Below, one piece after another: positions 31,917 to 40,169 of a stretch of DNA of 64,000 nt. This DNA is from Microlunatus elymi (GTDB lineage Bacteria > Actinomycetota > Actinomycetes > Propionibacteriales > Propionibacteriaceae). A program made the position numbers and the translations under genes. The notes beneath the pieces are model-generated. The model saw nothing but the letters and a program-made list of their open reading frames with translations. It made no database searches and had not been told where the DNA came from. Location of the stretch: the NCBI RefSeq assembly GCF_007362775.1, contig NZ_CP041692.1:124001-188000 (forward strand), in the 5' to 3' direction. How positions within the stretch are numbered: the stretch's first letter is position 1; each line of letters begins with the position of its first letter.

Positions 31917-32300
31917 TCAGCCTTCTGCGACTCTCGGCTGACTGCCACTGTCGGAGCCATCAACCAGACACAGCACGGCAGGACGCAGCAAGGCGATCAC
32001 CTCATCCGGGTCGGCGTCGGCCAGCTCGGGTGACTTGATCAGGTGCCGGGACAGAGTCACCCCAAACGTGATCGCGCTGATGATCGCAGCGCGTAGCTGC
32101 GCATCATGGCTGGGGATGGCGCGAGCGATCTGCTTCTGGTAGCGCGCGATCCCGGTGCTGGCAGCATTGGCCGCTTCGGGGTTGGTCAGCACCGAGCGCA
32201 GCATCGCCAAGGATGCCTCGGGGGCATTGGCGAGCTGGCCGGCGAGGATGGAGAGGAGCTGGTTTGGTCGCTTCGGCCGGTGTTCCACTGACCGGGTCAT
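31917..32300 (-). pseudogene. TetR-family regulator remnant (ligand domain only)
   Basis: About 125 residues remain. They match the C-terminal domain of TetR proteins of the TetR_C_16 kind: LRSVLTNPEAANAASTGIAR, then AAIISAITFGVTLSRHLIKS and ADADPDEVIALLRPAVLCL. The entire N-terminal helix-turn-helix (normally the first 50-60 residues) is absent. The frame stays open up to 32423 but that extension is only translation of a palindrome at 32369-32423 and unrelated sequence. An ATG at 32300 could start a non-DNA-binding protein. The gene seems to have lost its 5' end at or near the palindrome. Confidence 0.75.
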
Positions 32301-32368
32301 GGTCAAGCAGGAGCCGGGCAACTGTGCGGCGGTGGGCATACACAAGTCCACCCGCCGCGACGGCCAAC

Positions 32369-32423
32369 TTGCGTGACGAAGGTGCAGAGTTTCAGCCTCC
32401 GGAACTGCACCTTCGTCACGCAA
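32369..32423. repeat. Inverted repeat with perfect 19-bp arms
   Basis: Arms TTGCGTGACGAAGGTGCAG (32369-32387) and its exact complement (32405-32423) flank 17 bases. It lies between the SDR stop (32511) and the TetR remnant, at the broken 5' end of the remnant. It could be a terminator for the SDR gene or a small mobile palindromic element. No T-run follows on either strand. Confidence 0.7.
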
Positions 32424-32510
32424 CTTGATCTTGGCCCAGGCGAAACCCTGACGGGACCGGGGTGCTCGTCGCAGCCGACCTCACTGGCGGCTGACGTCGA
32501 CCACACCAAT

Positions 32511-33290
32511 TCACGCGACCACCGCAACAGCTGTGCGGCCGCCGTCGACGTCGAGCACCGTGCCGTGCACGAAAACGCTGTTGTCACTGGCCAGGTAGAC
32601 GGCTGCGGCGCCGATCCCTGAGGCGTTTCCGGCTGCGGCCGCCGGTGTGCCGTTCATCAGAGCAGCACCGGGGAAATCTCCGTCGGCGGCGTGCTCCTCT
32701 GGTCTGATGACGCCGGGCGAAATCGCGTTCACACGGATGCCGTGTGGGCCGAACTCTGCAGACCATGCTCGAGTCAGCGTTTCCATCGCTCCCTTGGTCG
32801 ATGCGTACAGCGCGCCGACCGGGACGGCGAGCCGGGCGATCCAGGATCCGAGATTGATCACCACGCCACCGCCGGATTCGATCATGGACGGCACGACTGC
32901 CGCGGTCAGGAAGTACGGAGCCTTGACGTTGATCGCATACATCCGATCGAAGGCGGCCTCGTCGGTGTCGACGGTGCTGACCGCCGGGTAGATGCCGGCG
33001 TTGTTGACCAGGATGTCGAGCCTGCCGCCCGCTGCGGTCAGGGCATCCGCGGCCAGCCGCCGACTCGCCTCCGGCGAACCGTCGAGGTCCGCGGGGACGA
33101 AGGCCGCGTGGCCACCGGCACCGGTAATCGTGTCGACGACCTCGGCGCCGCGCGCGGTGTCCCGTCCGGAGACGATGACGAACGCACCTTCGGCCGCCAG
33201 CGCGACGGCGATCGCAGAGCCGATGTTGCGGGTGGATCCGGTGACCAGAGCGGTCTTGCCTTGCAAACGGGTACCTGTACGTGGGTTCAT
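32511..33290 (-). CDS. SDR-family oxidoreductase
   Basis: The product has 259 residues from the ATG at 33290; in-frame sequence upstream crosses the operator and is rejected. Classical SDR motifs: ALVTGSTRNIGSAIA (TGxxxGxG variant) near residue 13, NNAGIYPAVS near 93, catalytic Ser in NLGSWIARL, and YASTK with Tyr and Lys near 163-167. It is a cytosolic NAD(P)H-dependent dehydrogenase/reductase of the FabG-like type with unknown substrate. It is divergent from a TetR gene with a 20-bp palindrome between them, which suggests inducible control by that TetR protein. Confidence 0.92.
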   Translation of the reverse strand: MNPRTGTRLQGKTALVTGSTRNIGSAIAVALAAEGAFVIVSGRDTARGAEVVDTITGAGGHAAFVPADLDGSPEASRRLAADALTAAGGRLDILVNNAGIYPAVSTVDTDEAAFDRMYAINVKAPYFLTAAVVPSMIESGGGVVINLGSWIARLAVPVGALYASTKGAMETLTRAWSAEFGPHGIRVNAISPGVIRPEEHAADGDFPGAALMNGTPAAAAGNASGIGAAAVYLASDNSVFVHGTVLDVDGGRTAVAVVA

Positions 33291-33314
33291 GGGCCATGAC
33301 GGTAGGAACATCTT

Positions 33315-33334
33315 TTTGGACTCGAAAGTCCAAA
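33315..33334. promoter_or_regulatory. TetR operator TTTGGACT-CGAA-AGTCCAAA
   Basis: This has perfect 8-bp arms and a 4-bp spacer, 25 bp before the SDR start and 46 bp before the TetR start. It would cover both promoters in this 89-bp gap, the classic TetR arrangement. Confidence 0.7.
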
Positions 33335-33379
33335 GTTTCGGGCTAGCGTGGTGCCCAACGCACAGGAGGGCGTGAGTTC

Positions 33380-33994
33380 GTGGACCGTACGGCCAAGCTG
33401 ACACCGAAGGGCGAAGCAACGCGGCGCCGGATCATTGCCGGTGCGGCACAGCAGCTCCGCGACTTCGGCGTCGCCGATACCACCCTGGACGATGTCCGGG
33501 CCCGGACGTCGACCAGCAAGAGTCAGCTGTTCCACTACTTTCCCGGCGGACGGGAGGAGTTGCTGCTCGCGGTCGCCCGGTACGAAGCCGAGCGGGTGCT
33601 GACCGATCAGGACCCGTACCTGAGCGAACTCACCAGCTGGGCTGCCTGGGGACGTTGGCGCGACGCCGTGATCGCCCGCTATCGAGCGCAGGGGCCCAAC
33701 TGCCCACTGGCGGCGTTGATGTCCCAGGTGCGGCAGACCCAGGGCGCCGGTGAGGTGACGACGGTGCTGCTGGCGCAGTGGGCGGACAAGCTGGCCGCCG
33801 GCGTGGTCGCGATGCAGCGCTTGGGCAAGGTCCGCACCGGCCTCGACCCACGCCGGACCGCGCAAGCCATCGTGGCTCTGATCCAGGGCGGGGTGGCCGT
33901 GCTGATGGCCACCGGCCGGATCGATCACCTGGAGGCCGCGATGGACCTGGCGCTGAACTACCTCCGTTCCCAGGCCCCCGGGAGCAGGAGATAG
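33380..33994 (+). CDS. TetR-family transcriptional regulator
   Basis: The product has 204 residues from a GTG with AGGAGG ten bases upstream. The helix-turn-helix spans residues 14-60: RRIIAGAAQQLRDFGVADTT and VRARTSTSKSQLFHYFPGGR, with the TetR signature SxSQLFHYF. The C-terminal domain (WAAWGRWRDAVIARY, GPNCPLAALMSQV) is of the TetR_C group often seen next to SDR genes. It is expected to repress the divergent SDR gene and itself through the 33315-33334 palindrome. Confidence 0.93.
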   Translation: MDRTAKLTPKGEATRRRIIAGAAQQLRDFGVADTTLDDVRARTSTSKSQLFHYFPGGREELLLAVARYEAERVLTDQDPYLSELTSWAAWGRWRDAVIARYRAQGPNCPLAALMSQVRQTQGAGEVTTVLLAQWADKLAAGVVAMQRLGKVRTGLDPRRTAQAIVALIQGGVAVLMATGRIDHLEAAMDLALNYLRSQAPGSRR

Positions 33995-34024
33995 CGGCGT
34001 CCTGATTGCCGACGCAATCCAAGA

Positions 34025-35041
34025 TCAACTCGGAGCCGGACCCGTACTCTGCCTGATGATCAGATCGGTAGCAAGATCAACTCGAGGGGCCGGGCCGGTC
34101 TCGTCGAGGCTGAGGACCATCTGGGCGGCCTGCCGACCCATCTCCAGCAGCGGCTGCCGAACGGTGGTCAGCGGCGGCCCGGTCCACTCGGCGACGTTGA
34201 GATCGTCGTAGCCGATCACCGACAGATCGTCCGGAATCGTCAGTCCCGCCAGCCGTGCGGCCTCGTACACGCCGAGCGCCATCAGGTCGTTGCAGGCGAA
34301 GATCGCCGTCGGTGGATCGGGCAGTGCCAGCAACCGCTGGGCCTGCCGCAGTCCGCTGTCGCGTTCGAAGTCGCCGGCCAGGATCAACTCCTCGCAGACC
34401 GGCACCCCGGCCTCCTCCAGCGCCGAACGATAACCGGCCAGCCGGGCCCGGGAACAGATCATGTCCACCGGACCGCCGATGATGCCGATCCGGCGATGTC
34501 CCAGTTGGAGCAGGTGCCGGGTTGCCGACAGGCCGCCGTTCCAGTTCGCCGAACCGACCGACGCGACGCCGGGCGCCGGGTTCCCGGCCGGATCCACAAT
34601 CACCACAGGGATTCCGCGGGCTTGCAACTGTTGCCGCTGGGACCTGGTGACCCCCGACAGCACCAGCACCACACCGATCGGATTGCGCTGCAGCACGCCG
34701 TCCATCCACTCCGGACCGGGCGCTCGATGATCACCGCTCTCGGTCACCACCACGCCGAGTCCGCGGGCGGCCGCGGCCGTCTGTACGCCGCGCAGGATCT
34801 CCAACGCCCAGACCGTACTGAAGTTGGCGAAGACCAACTCGATCAGCGCTGCCGGGTCACGCAACCCACGTCGCTGATAGCCGTGCTGATGCAGCAGATC
34901 CTCGACCCTGGCTCGGGTCGCCTCCGAGACGCCCGCGCGACCGTTCAGCACCTTGGAGACGGTCGAGGTGGAGACGTCCGCGTCAGCAGCGATCCGGGAC
35001 AACGTCGACCGTTCCTGCGCAGTCACCTGGGCGTCCGCCAT
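34025..35041 (-). CDS. LacI-family transcriptional regulator
   Basis: The product has 338 residues. The N-terminal HTH and hinge are LSRIAADADVSTSTVSKVLNGRAGVSE (core quoted: VSTSTVSKVLNGRAGVSE), then a periplasmic-binding-protein-like sugar domain (IELVFANFSTVWALEILRGV, RLGHRRIGIIGGP region, ACNDLMALGVYEAARLAGL). It ends LIIRQSTGP, typical of regulators of sugar importers. It lies on the same strand just downstream of an SBP-permease-permease operon (144-bp gap) and should repress it until its sugar binds. A candidate operator GAAGCGCTTC is at 38749-38758. Confidence 0.92.
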   Translation of the reverse strand: MADAQVTAQERSTLSRIAADADVSTSTVSKVLNGRAGVSEATRARVEDLLHQHGYQRRGLRDPAALIELVFANFSTVWALEILRGVQTAAAARGLGVVVTESGDHRAPGPEWMDGVLQRNPIGVVLVLSGVTRSQRQQLQARGIPVVIVDPAGNPAPGVASVGSANWNGGLSATRHLLQLGHRRIGIIGGPVDMICSRARLAGYRSALEEAGVPVCEELILAGDFERDSGLRQAQRLLALPDPPTAIFACNDLMALGVYEAARLAGLTIPDDLSVIGYDDLNVAEWTGPPLTTVRQPLLEMGRQAAQMVLSLDETGPAPRVDLATDLIIRQSTGPAPS

Positions 35042-35185
35042 TGTCCCCTCCCCGATCGGTCGTCGTCATCCATCTTTCCCGGCAGGATCATGCCGCACCC
35101 GTGGCTCTCAGGTGGCTGATGTCGGCAATTGCCCGAGCTGCCGTTGTCGAGCATCGTTCGGGCCGCCGACGTCAGGCGATCTTGA

Positions 35186-36064
35186 TCATCGCCCGGCGAG
35201 TGCCCCACCGATGCCGCCGACACTGAAGTACTTGTTCAGCGCGGCGAACAAGATCACCGGCGGCAACATCATCACCACGGCCACCGCCATCACCAGACCC
35301 CAGTTGGTGGCGTTCTGCTGGAAGAAGGTCTCCAACCCGATCGGCAGCGTGTAGTTCAGGTCCGAACGCAGGAACACCAACGCGATCAGGTAATCGTTCC
35401 AGGAGAGCAGGAAGCAGAAGATTGCCGTCGACAGTACGCCGGGCAACGAGTTGCGCAGCACCACCCGCAGGAATCCGCCGAACAGCGAGCAGCCGTCCAT
35501 CCAGGCTGCTTCCTCCAGCGAGATCGGGATCGAGTCGTAGTAGGCGGCCATCATCCAGATCGACACCGACAGACTGGAGCTGACGTAGACGATCACCACG
35601 CCGCCGAGGTTGTCGACCAGATTGATCTTGGCGAACAGGATGAACAGCGGAATCACCGCGGTGACCACCGGCAACGACTGCACGATGAACAGCACCAGCG
35701 AGTAGCCCGACACGAGTTTGTTGCGGACCCGCGAGATCACGTAGCCGGCCGGCGCCGCCACGGCGAGCGCGATGATCACCGTGACGAAGGTGACACCGAG
35801 GCTGTTCTCCAGCCAGTAGACGATGTTGGTCTGCTCGAAGACGTGCTGGAAGTTCTCCAGCGTCGCGCCGGTCGCCGAACTGCCGAGTCCAGGACGGACC
35901 GACAAGATCAACACGCCGACGACGGGGATGATCACGATCGCGGTGATCACCAAGATCAACACGAACCGCCACCACTTGCCGCGTTCGTCCGGCGGTGCGG
36001 ACCGGCGACGTGGCGACTCCTGCGCCGACGTGGGAGATGCCGCCTGCAGCATGGTCTCGGTCAT
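35186..36064 (-). CDS. Carbohydrate ABC importer permease, MalG type
   Basis: The product has 292 residues from the ATG at 36064, which overlaps the MalF-type gene by 4 bp. It has six membrane helices, the first being FVLILVITAIVIIPVVGVLI. The EAA loop is SLEEAAWMDGCSLFGGFLRV near residue 190. It forms a heterodimeric CUT1 channel with the adjacent permease. No ATP-binding subunit is encoded here, so a shared MsmK-like ATPase elsewhere is assumed, as is common in actinobacteria. Confidence 0.92.
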   Translation of the reverse strand: MTETMLQAASPTSAQESPRRRSAPPDERGKWWRFVLILVITAIVIIPVVGVLILSVRPGLGSSATGATLENFQHVFEQTNIVYWLENSLGVTFVTVIIALAVAAPAGYVISRVRNKLVSGYSLVLFIVQSLPVVTAVIPLFILFAKINLVDNLGGVVIVYVSSSLSVSIWMMAAYYDSIPISLEEAAWMDGCSLFGGFLRVVLRNSLPGVLSTAIFCFLLSWNDYLIALVFLRSDLNYTLPIGLETFFQQNATNWGLVMAVAVVMMLPPVILFAALNKYFSVGGIGGALAGR

Positions 36065-37023
36065 TCGATGTTCACCTTCTTGATCTGGCGGTACAGCACG
36101 ACCGACACCACAACCAGCACCAGCGTCATCAGGAACGCGATGGCCACCCCGGGCCCGGTCTGGAAGTTCTGGAAGACGGTCCGATATGCCAGCACCACCA
36201 GAGATGTGGTCGCGTTCACCGGTCCGCCGCCGGTGAGCAGGAAGATCGTCGGGAAGTCGTTCACACAGAAGATCGTCATCAGGATCCAGCTGATGTAGGT
36301 GGATCGCGAGATCAGCGGCATGGTGATGTTGCGGAACGCCTGCCAGCCGGTCGCGCCGTCGACCTTTGCGGCCTCGTACACGTTGACGTCGACCGAAGCC
36401 AGCGCCGAACTCATCATCATCATCATGAACGGGAAGCTGATCCAGACCTTGAACACACAAACGGTGATCTTGGCCAGGGTCGGATCGGCCAGGAAGAGTA
36501 CGTTGCCGAAGCCGAGATGCTCCAACAGGATCGGCAGCGGGCTCTGCGGCGTCGCCACCAACCAGTTCCAGGCCGTCGACGACACCACCACCGGCACCAC
36601 CCAGGGCAACAGCAGCAGCACCTTGAACAGGGTTCCGGCGGGGATCTTCGTCCGCAGCAGCATCGCCAGCGCCAGACCGATGATCCAGCTACCGAAGACG
36701 CCGGTGATGGTGAAGATCAACGTGAACAGTGCGGCGTGCCAGAAGGCCGGATCGGTGAGGACGTCGGCGTAGTTCTGCAGTCCGATGAAGTCGCCCGTCT
36801 TGATCAACGTGCCGTCGCGAACCGACTGCAATGCCGCGTACAACAGCGGGTACAAGTTGATCAACAACAGCAGGAACAACGACGGCGCGGCGAGCAAGAT
36901 CAACGTCACCGCATTGCGGCTCAGTCGGTTGCGCTTACCCGGCGGCACCGGCCGTGCGCCGGTGCCGACGCCGACACCGCGACGTGCCTTGTCGAAATTC
37001 TCCGCGAGTGCGGACCCTGACAT
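36061..37023 (-). CDS. Carbohydrate ABC importer permease, MalF type
   Basis: The product has 320 residues. A charged N-terminal tail of about 38 residues precedes six helices (first: AVTLILLAAPSLFLLLLINL). The EAA loop is YEAAKVDGATGWQAFRNITM near residue 218. An unusual run of five Met residues (FPFMMMMMSS) lies in helix 4. It pairs with the MalG-type permease; the binding protein gene precedes it by 74 bp, a gap containing a hairpin that may reduce permease expression relative to the binding protein. Confidence 0.92.
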   Translation of the reverse strand: MSGSALAENFDKARRGVGVGTGARPVPPGKRNRLSRNAVTLILLAAPSLFLLLLINLYPLLYAALQSVRDGTLIKTGDFIGLQNYADVLTDPAFWHAALFTLIFTITGVFGSWIIGLALAMLLRTKIPAGTLFKVLLLLPWVVPVVVSSTAWNWLVATPQSPLPILLEHLGFGNVLFLADPTLAKITVCVFKVWISFPFMMMMMSSALASVDVNVYEAAKVDGATGWQAFRNITMPLISRSTYISWILMTIFCVNDFPTIFLLTGGGPVNATTSLVVLAYRTVFQNFQTGPGVAIAFLMTLVLVVVSVVLYRQIKKVNIE

Positions 37024-37050
37024 GAATCAAGCCTCCTAGCACAGCTGGTC

Positions 37051-37076
37051 AGCCCGGCCGGTGTGCCGACCGGGCT
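37051..37076. promoter_or_regulatory. Intercistronic hairpin between SBP and MalF-type genes
   Basis: AGCCCGG and CCGGGCT arms enclose CCGGTGTGCCGA, itself partly self-pairing. Such hairpins after a binding-protein gene often stabilise its mRNA or partly terminate, giving an excess of binding protein over permeases. That function is inferred. Confidence 0.5.
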
Positions 37077-37097
37077 CACCCAGCGATCGCCGCAAAA

Positions 37098-38441
37098 TCA
37101 GCCCAGCGACTTGATCGTCTTGGCCACGGCATCCTGCAACTTGGACAGTGCGTCCTTCGACGTGGTCTTGCCGCCCAGGATCGACTGGGTGAAGGTGTCC
37201 ATCGCCGGTGTGCCGTCAACGGCGGTGACGCCGAGGAAGAGCGCGTCGGAACCGGGCGCCGACCAGGTGTGCGAGATCGGCTGCCACTCCTTGATCGCCT
37301 TCACCGCGTTGGCATCCTGCTGGAACTCGGCGGTCTCACTGATCGACTTCAGCGGCGGCAACCCGATGCCGGTGTGCTTGGTCCACAGCTGCGCCATGTT
37401 CTTGTAGTAGTAGGTGAGGAACGCCTCGGACGCCTTCTGGCTCGGGGTGTTGGTGTACATCATGATGTTGTTCGGGAAGTAGAGCGCACCCTTCTTGCCC
37501 GACGGCCCGGTCAGCGGGCTCATCACCAACAGATCCTTGCCGACCGAACCGCCGATGTTGTTGGCCAGCCCGGCGGTGTCGATGCCCATGGCGAACTTCT
37601 TGCTCCGCCACTGGGTGTCGCCGTTGTCGTTGCTGTAGCTGACCGCGCGCGGGTCGGAGTAGCCCTTCTTCACCAACTCCAGCACAAAGTCCATCGCCTC
37701 GACGTTGGCGTCGGTGACCATCTCGGGCTCGTGGCCCTCGTTGAACAGTCCGCCGCCGTTGTTGATCATCCAGCAGACCAGGGCGTGGCTGCCGAGGTAG
37801 GCACCGGCGCCCGCGCGGGTGCCGTAGCCGAAGGTGCCGATCTTCTTCAGTGCCGCACAGGACTTGAGGTAGCTGTCCCAGTCGGTCGGGATGTCCGCTC
37901 CGGCCTTCTCCAGCAGGGATTTGTTGTACCACATCACCCGCATGTCGAGGTTGTACGGAACTGCCGCGTAGCCCTTCTGGACCTTCATGGTGTCGAGCAG
38001 GTTGGGCAGGAAGTCGTCGTAGAGGCCGTTGCTCTTCCACGAATTCAGCAGGTCGTCGGCGTAGGCGATCTTGCCCTGCGACTCGAACTGGAACGCCTGG
38101 GTACCGCCGCCGGAGCTGACCGCCGGTCCGGTGTTGGAGGCGACCGCGGACGAGAAGGTCTGGGTGAAGTTCGCCCACTGAATGACCTGGTACGTCGCCG
38201 GATTCAGTCCCTCGGCGGGCTTGTAGTCGGTGGTGATCTTCTTGTCCAGCACGTTGAACTGGTCGTTGCCCCAGGGCATGTTCCAGAACTTCAACGCGGT
38301 CTTGCCGCCGCCTCCTCCGCCACCACCGCTGCTGGCAGCGCGGTTGCAGCCGGTCAGGGTCGCGGCACCCGCCAGTCCAGCCCCCGCGGCCAGACCGATG
38401 AATCCCCGACGGGAGAACGCAGAACTAGGACGTGGAGCCAT
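37098..38441 (-). CDS. Extracellular sugar-binding lipoprotein, CUT1 family
   Basis: The product has 447 residues from the ATG at 38441, with AAGGA seven bases upstream. The N-terminus has SRRGFIGLAAGAGLAGAATL, a twin-arginine-like signal, then lipobox TLTGC with the lipidated Cys32 and a flexible run of eight Gly residues. The mature part fits SBP_bac_1 sugar-binding proteins (LKFWNMPWGNDQFNVLDKKI, VPYNLDMRVMWYNKSLLEKA). It should be exported folded by Tat, anchored to the membrane, and deliver a sugar to the two permeases. Substrate is unknown since no glycosidase is adjacent. Confidence 0.92.
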   Translation of the reverse strand: MAPRPSSAFSRRGFIGLAAGAGLAGAATLTGCNRAASSGGGGGGGGKTALKFWNMPWGNDQFNVLDKKITTDYKPAEGLNPATYQVIQWANFTQTFSSAVASNTGPAVSSGGGTQAFQFESQGKIAYADDLLNSWKSNGLYDDFLPNLLDTMKVQKGYAAVPYNLDMRVMWYNKSLLEKAGADIPTDWDSYLKSCAALKKIGTFGYGTRAGAGAYLGSHALVCWMINNGGGLFNEGHEPEMVTDANVEAMDFVLELVKKGYSDPRAVSYSNDNGDTQWRSKKFAMGIDTAGLANNIGGSVGKDLLVMSPLTGPSGKKGALYFPNNIMMYTNTPSQKASEAFLTYYYKNMAQLWTKHTGIGLPPLKSISETAEFQQDANAVKAIKEWQPISHTWSAPGSDALFLGVTAVDGTPAMDTFTQSILGGKTTSKDALSKLQDAVAKTIKSLG

Positions 38442-38549
38442 GATCGGTCCTTCCGAACCCGCCGAGATCGTGCGGGTCATTGCTCGTCTCTGAACGAAAA
38501 CTGTCGAAACCAGAGCAGCTGCGAACGCCCTCAGAAGTCGACTCGGATA

Positions 38550-38579
38550 ACAATGAGCCGCCCGACCGGGGCTTGTCAA
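38550..38579 (-). promoter_or_regulatory. Candidate promoter of the sugar importer operon
   Basis: On the minus strand TTGACA (38574-38579) is followed after 18 bases by CATTGT (38550-38555), 109 bp upstream of the binding-protein start. The -35 is perfect, the -10 weak, as expected for a regulated promoter. Confidence 0.35.
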
Positions 38580-38748
38580 CCGCCTCGGCCGAACTTCTGC
38601 TCGGATCGCCGCAATCGTGTCCAAAACGTCATCAGAAGACCCGCCCTGACCACCTCAATGATCGATTAACCTGGCTCTGGCTAGGGATTTTACCGTCCGG
38701 GACCGCTTTCCGACCCGGTCTTGAGCCACCGCGGACTTGACGTCAACT

Positions 38749-38758
38749 GAAGCGCTTC
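38749..38758. promoter_or_regulatory. LacI-type operator candidate tGAAGCGCTTCg
   Basis: The perfect 10-bp palindrome GAAGCGCTTC with central CG matches the general LacI/GalR-family operator form. It is about 310 bp upstream of the binding-protein gene, somewhat far from the candidate promoter, so it might be an auxiliary site or belong to a second promoter. Confidence 0.4.
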
Positions 38759-38964
38759 GGTAGCTTTCGATCGGAGCCCATCAGGGAAGGGACGCGTGTG
38801 CCCGAGAGGTACCGCAACAATTTCTCATCCGGCACGAAAAAATTCGCATGCCGCGGATTGCGAAGCACGCGGCCGCCCCGGACGCTCGGCCGATCCGACC
38901 GAGGAAGTCAACGTCCGCCGAGACGAGCACACCGCACGCGGATCCGGTGCGGAACAATGACACC

Positions 38965-38985
38965 GGCCCACCGCCGGGGTGGGCC
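38965..38985 (+). promoter_or_regulatory. Hairpin in the leader of the cobA-like gene
   Basis: Perfect 8-bp arms GGCCCACC/GGTGGGCC enclose GCCGG, ending 9 bases before the ribosome site GGGAG. It may act as a terminator of upstream transcription or a translation-control element. Confidence 0.5.
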
Positions 38986-39005
38986 GCGGACACCGGGAGC
39001 CTGAA

Positions 39006-40136
39006 TTGGGTTTGTGGCGAGGTCTTGAGGTCGGCGGGCGACGGATTCTGGCGATCGGTCGGGACGGATCGGCCGTGGCCGCCGTCTCCGCGCTGCTCGA
39101 CGCCGGCGCCCGTGTCCGGGTGCTCGCGGCTGCTCCGACTCCAGCCCTTCGTGATCTTGCCCAACGCGGCCGGATCGAGCTGGCGGACAGCTTTGCAGCG
39201 GAATTCTTGGCCGGCGTCGCGCTGTTGATCATCGCCGAGGATGTTGATCGTGATCATCGGGCGTTGCGGGCCGCCGCCGAGCACGGCATCGTCGTGTACA
39301 CCCTGCCCGGAAGTGGTTCGGCCGCGGGCCAGCAGCGTAGCGATGACTCACCGAGCAGCAATTCCTTGCTGGACAGGGATTCGGGCGAGGACGCAGTCCG
39401 CGCCGGTGAAGTGGTATTGGTCGGTGGCGGCCCCGGAGATCCCGGTCTGCTGACCGTGGCCGGCCTGGCGGCGATCAAGGACGCCGACGTGATCGCTGCC
39501 GATCGGTTGGCACCCCTGGCCGCGCTGGCCCAGGCCAGACCGGACGCCGAGATCATCGACGTGGGCAAGATTCCGCGCGGCCCGGCTGCCGAGCAACGTT
39601 CGATCGAGGCCCTGCTGATCGAGCGCGCTCAGCAGGGCCTGAAGGTGGTCCGCTTCAAGGGCGGCGACAACTTCGTGTTCGGCCGCGGCGGCGAGGAATG
39701 GCAGGCCTGCGCGGCCGCCGGCGTGCCGGTACGGATCATTCCCGGAGTCACCTCGGCGATCGCGGCGCCCGCTGCCGCGGGCATCCCGGTGACTCACCGC
39801 AGTCTGACCCAGGGGTTCACCGTGGTGACCGGCCACGTACGCCCGGACGATCCACGTTCGACCGTCGACTGGGCGGCACTCGCGCGCACCGGTACCAGCC
39901 TGGTGATCATGATGGGAATGGCGCACCTGCCGGTGATCACCGAGACCTTGATCAACAACGGGTTGGCCGCCGACACTCCGGCGGCCGTGATCGAGGACGG
40001 CACGCTGTCCACCATGCGCATTGTCCGCGCGCCGCTGGCCGACATCGCCGCCAGCACCCGCGCCGAAGGCCTGGGCGCTCCGGCCACCATCGTCATCGGC
40101 GCGGTCGCCGCCTTCGACCCGTACGCCGATCTCTGA
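39006..40136 (+). CDS. cobA: Uroporphyrinogen-III C-methyltransferase with CysG-like N-terminal domain
   Basis: The product has 376 residues from a TTG at 39006, chosen because GGGAG lies six bases upstream; GTG at 38979 is an alternative inside a hairpin. Residues 5-100 resemble the precorrin-2 dehydrogenase half of siroheme synthase (GLEVGGRRILAIGRDGSAVA), but the dinucleotide motif is altered to GRDGSA. Residues 135-375 are the SAM-dependent methylase: VVLVGGGPGDPGLLTVAGL, ADRLAPL, RFKGGDNFVFGRGGEE. It methylates uroporphyrinogen III at C2 and C7 to precorrin-2 for siroheme or cobalamin. Whether the N-terminal domain still oxidises precorrin-2 is doubtful. No other tetrapyrrole genes are near. 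Confidence 0.9.
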   Translation: MGLWRGLEVGGRRILAIGRDGSAVAAVSALLDAGARVRVLAAAPTPALRDLAQRGRIELADSFAAEFLAGVALLIIAEDVDRDHRALRAAAEHGIVVYTLPGSGSAAGQQRSDDSPSSNSLLDRDSGEDAVRAGEVVLVGGGPGDPGLLTVAGLAAIKDADVIAADRLAPLAALAQARPDAEIIDVGKIPRGPAAEQRSIEALLIERAQQGLKVVRFKGGDNFVFGRGGEEWQACAAAGVPVRIIPGVTSAIAAPAAAGIPVTHRSLTQGFTVVTGHVRPDDPRSTVDWAALARTGTSLVIMMGMAHLPVITETLINNGLAADTPAAVIEDGTLSTMRIVRAPLADIAASTRAEGLGAPATIVIGAVAAFDPYADL

Positions 40137-40169
40137 ACCCTGTAAGGGATCCAGCCCGTAGGTCCGCGA

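Larger units (their letters stand above)
38442..39005. other. Intergenic region between sugar importer and cobA-like gene
   Basis: This 564-bp region has no convincing gene. It holds a candidate minus-strand promoter (38550-38579), a LacI-type half-palindrome GAAGCGCTTC (38749-38758), an AT-rich run near 38816-38845 and a strong hairpin (38965-38985) just before the next start. I looked for a cobalamin riboswitch upstream of the methyltransferase gene and did not find its conserved B12 box. Confidence 0.5.

Noticed and set aside
38760-39005. Cobalamin riboswitch upstream of the cobA-like gene
   Set aside because: The conserved B12-box and core pairing were not found; only a simple 8-bp hairpin is present.
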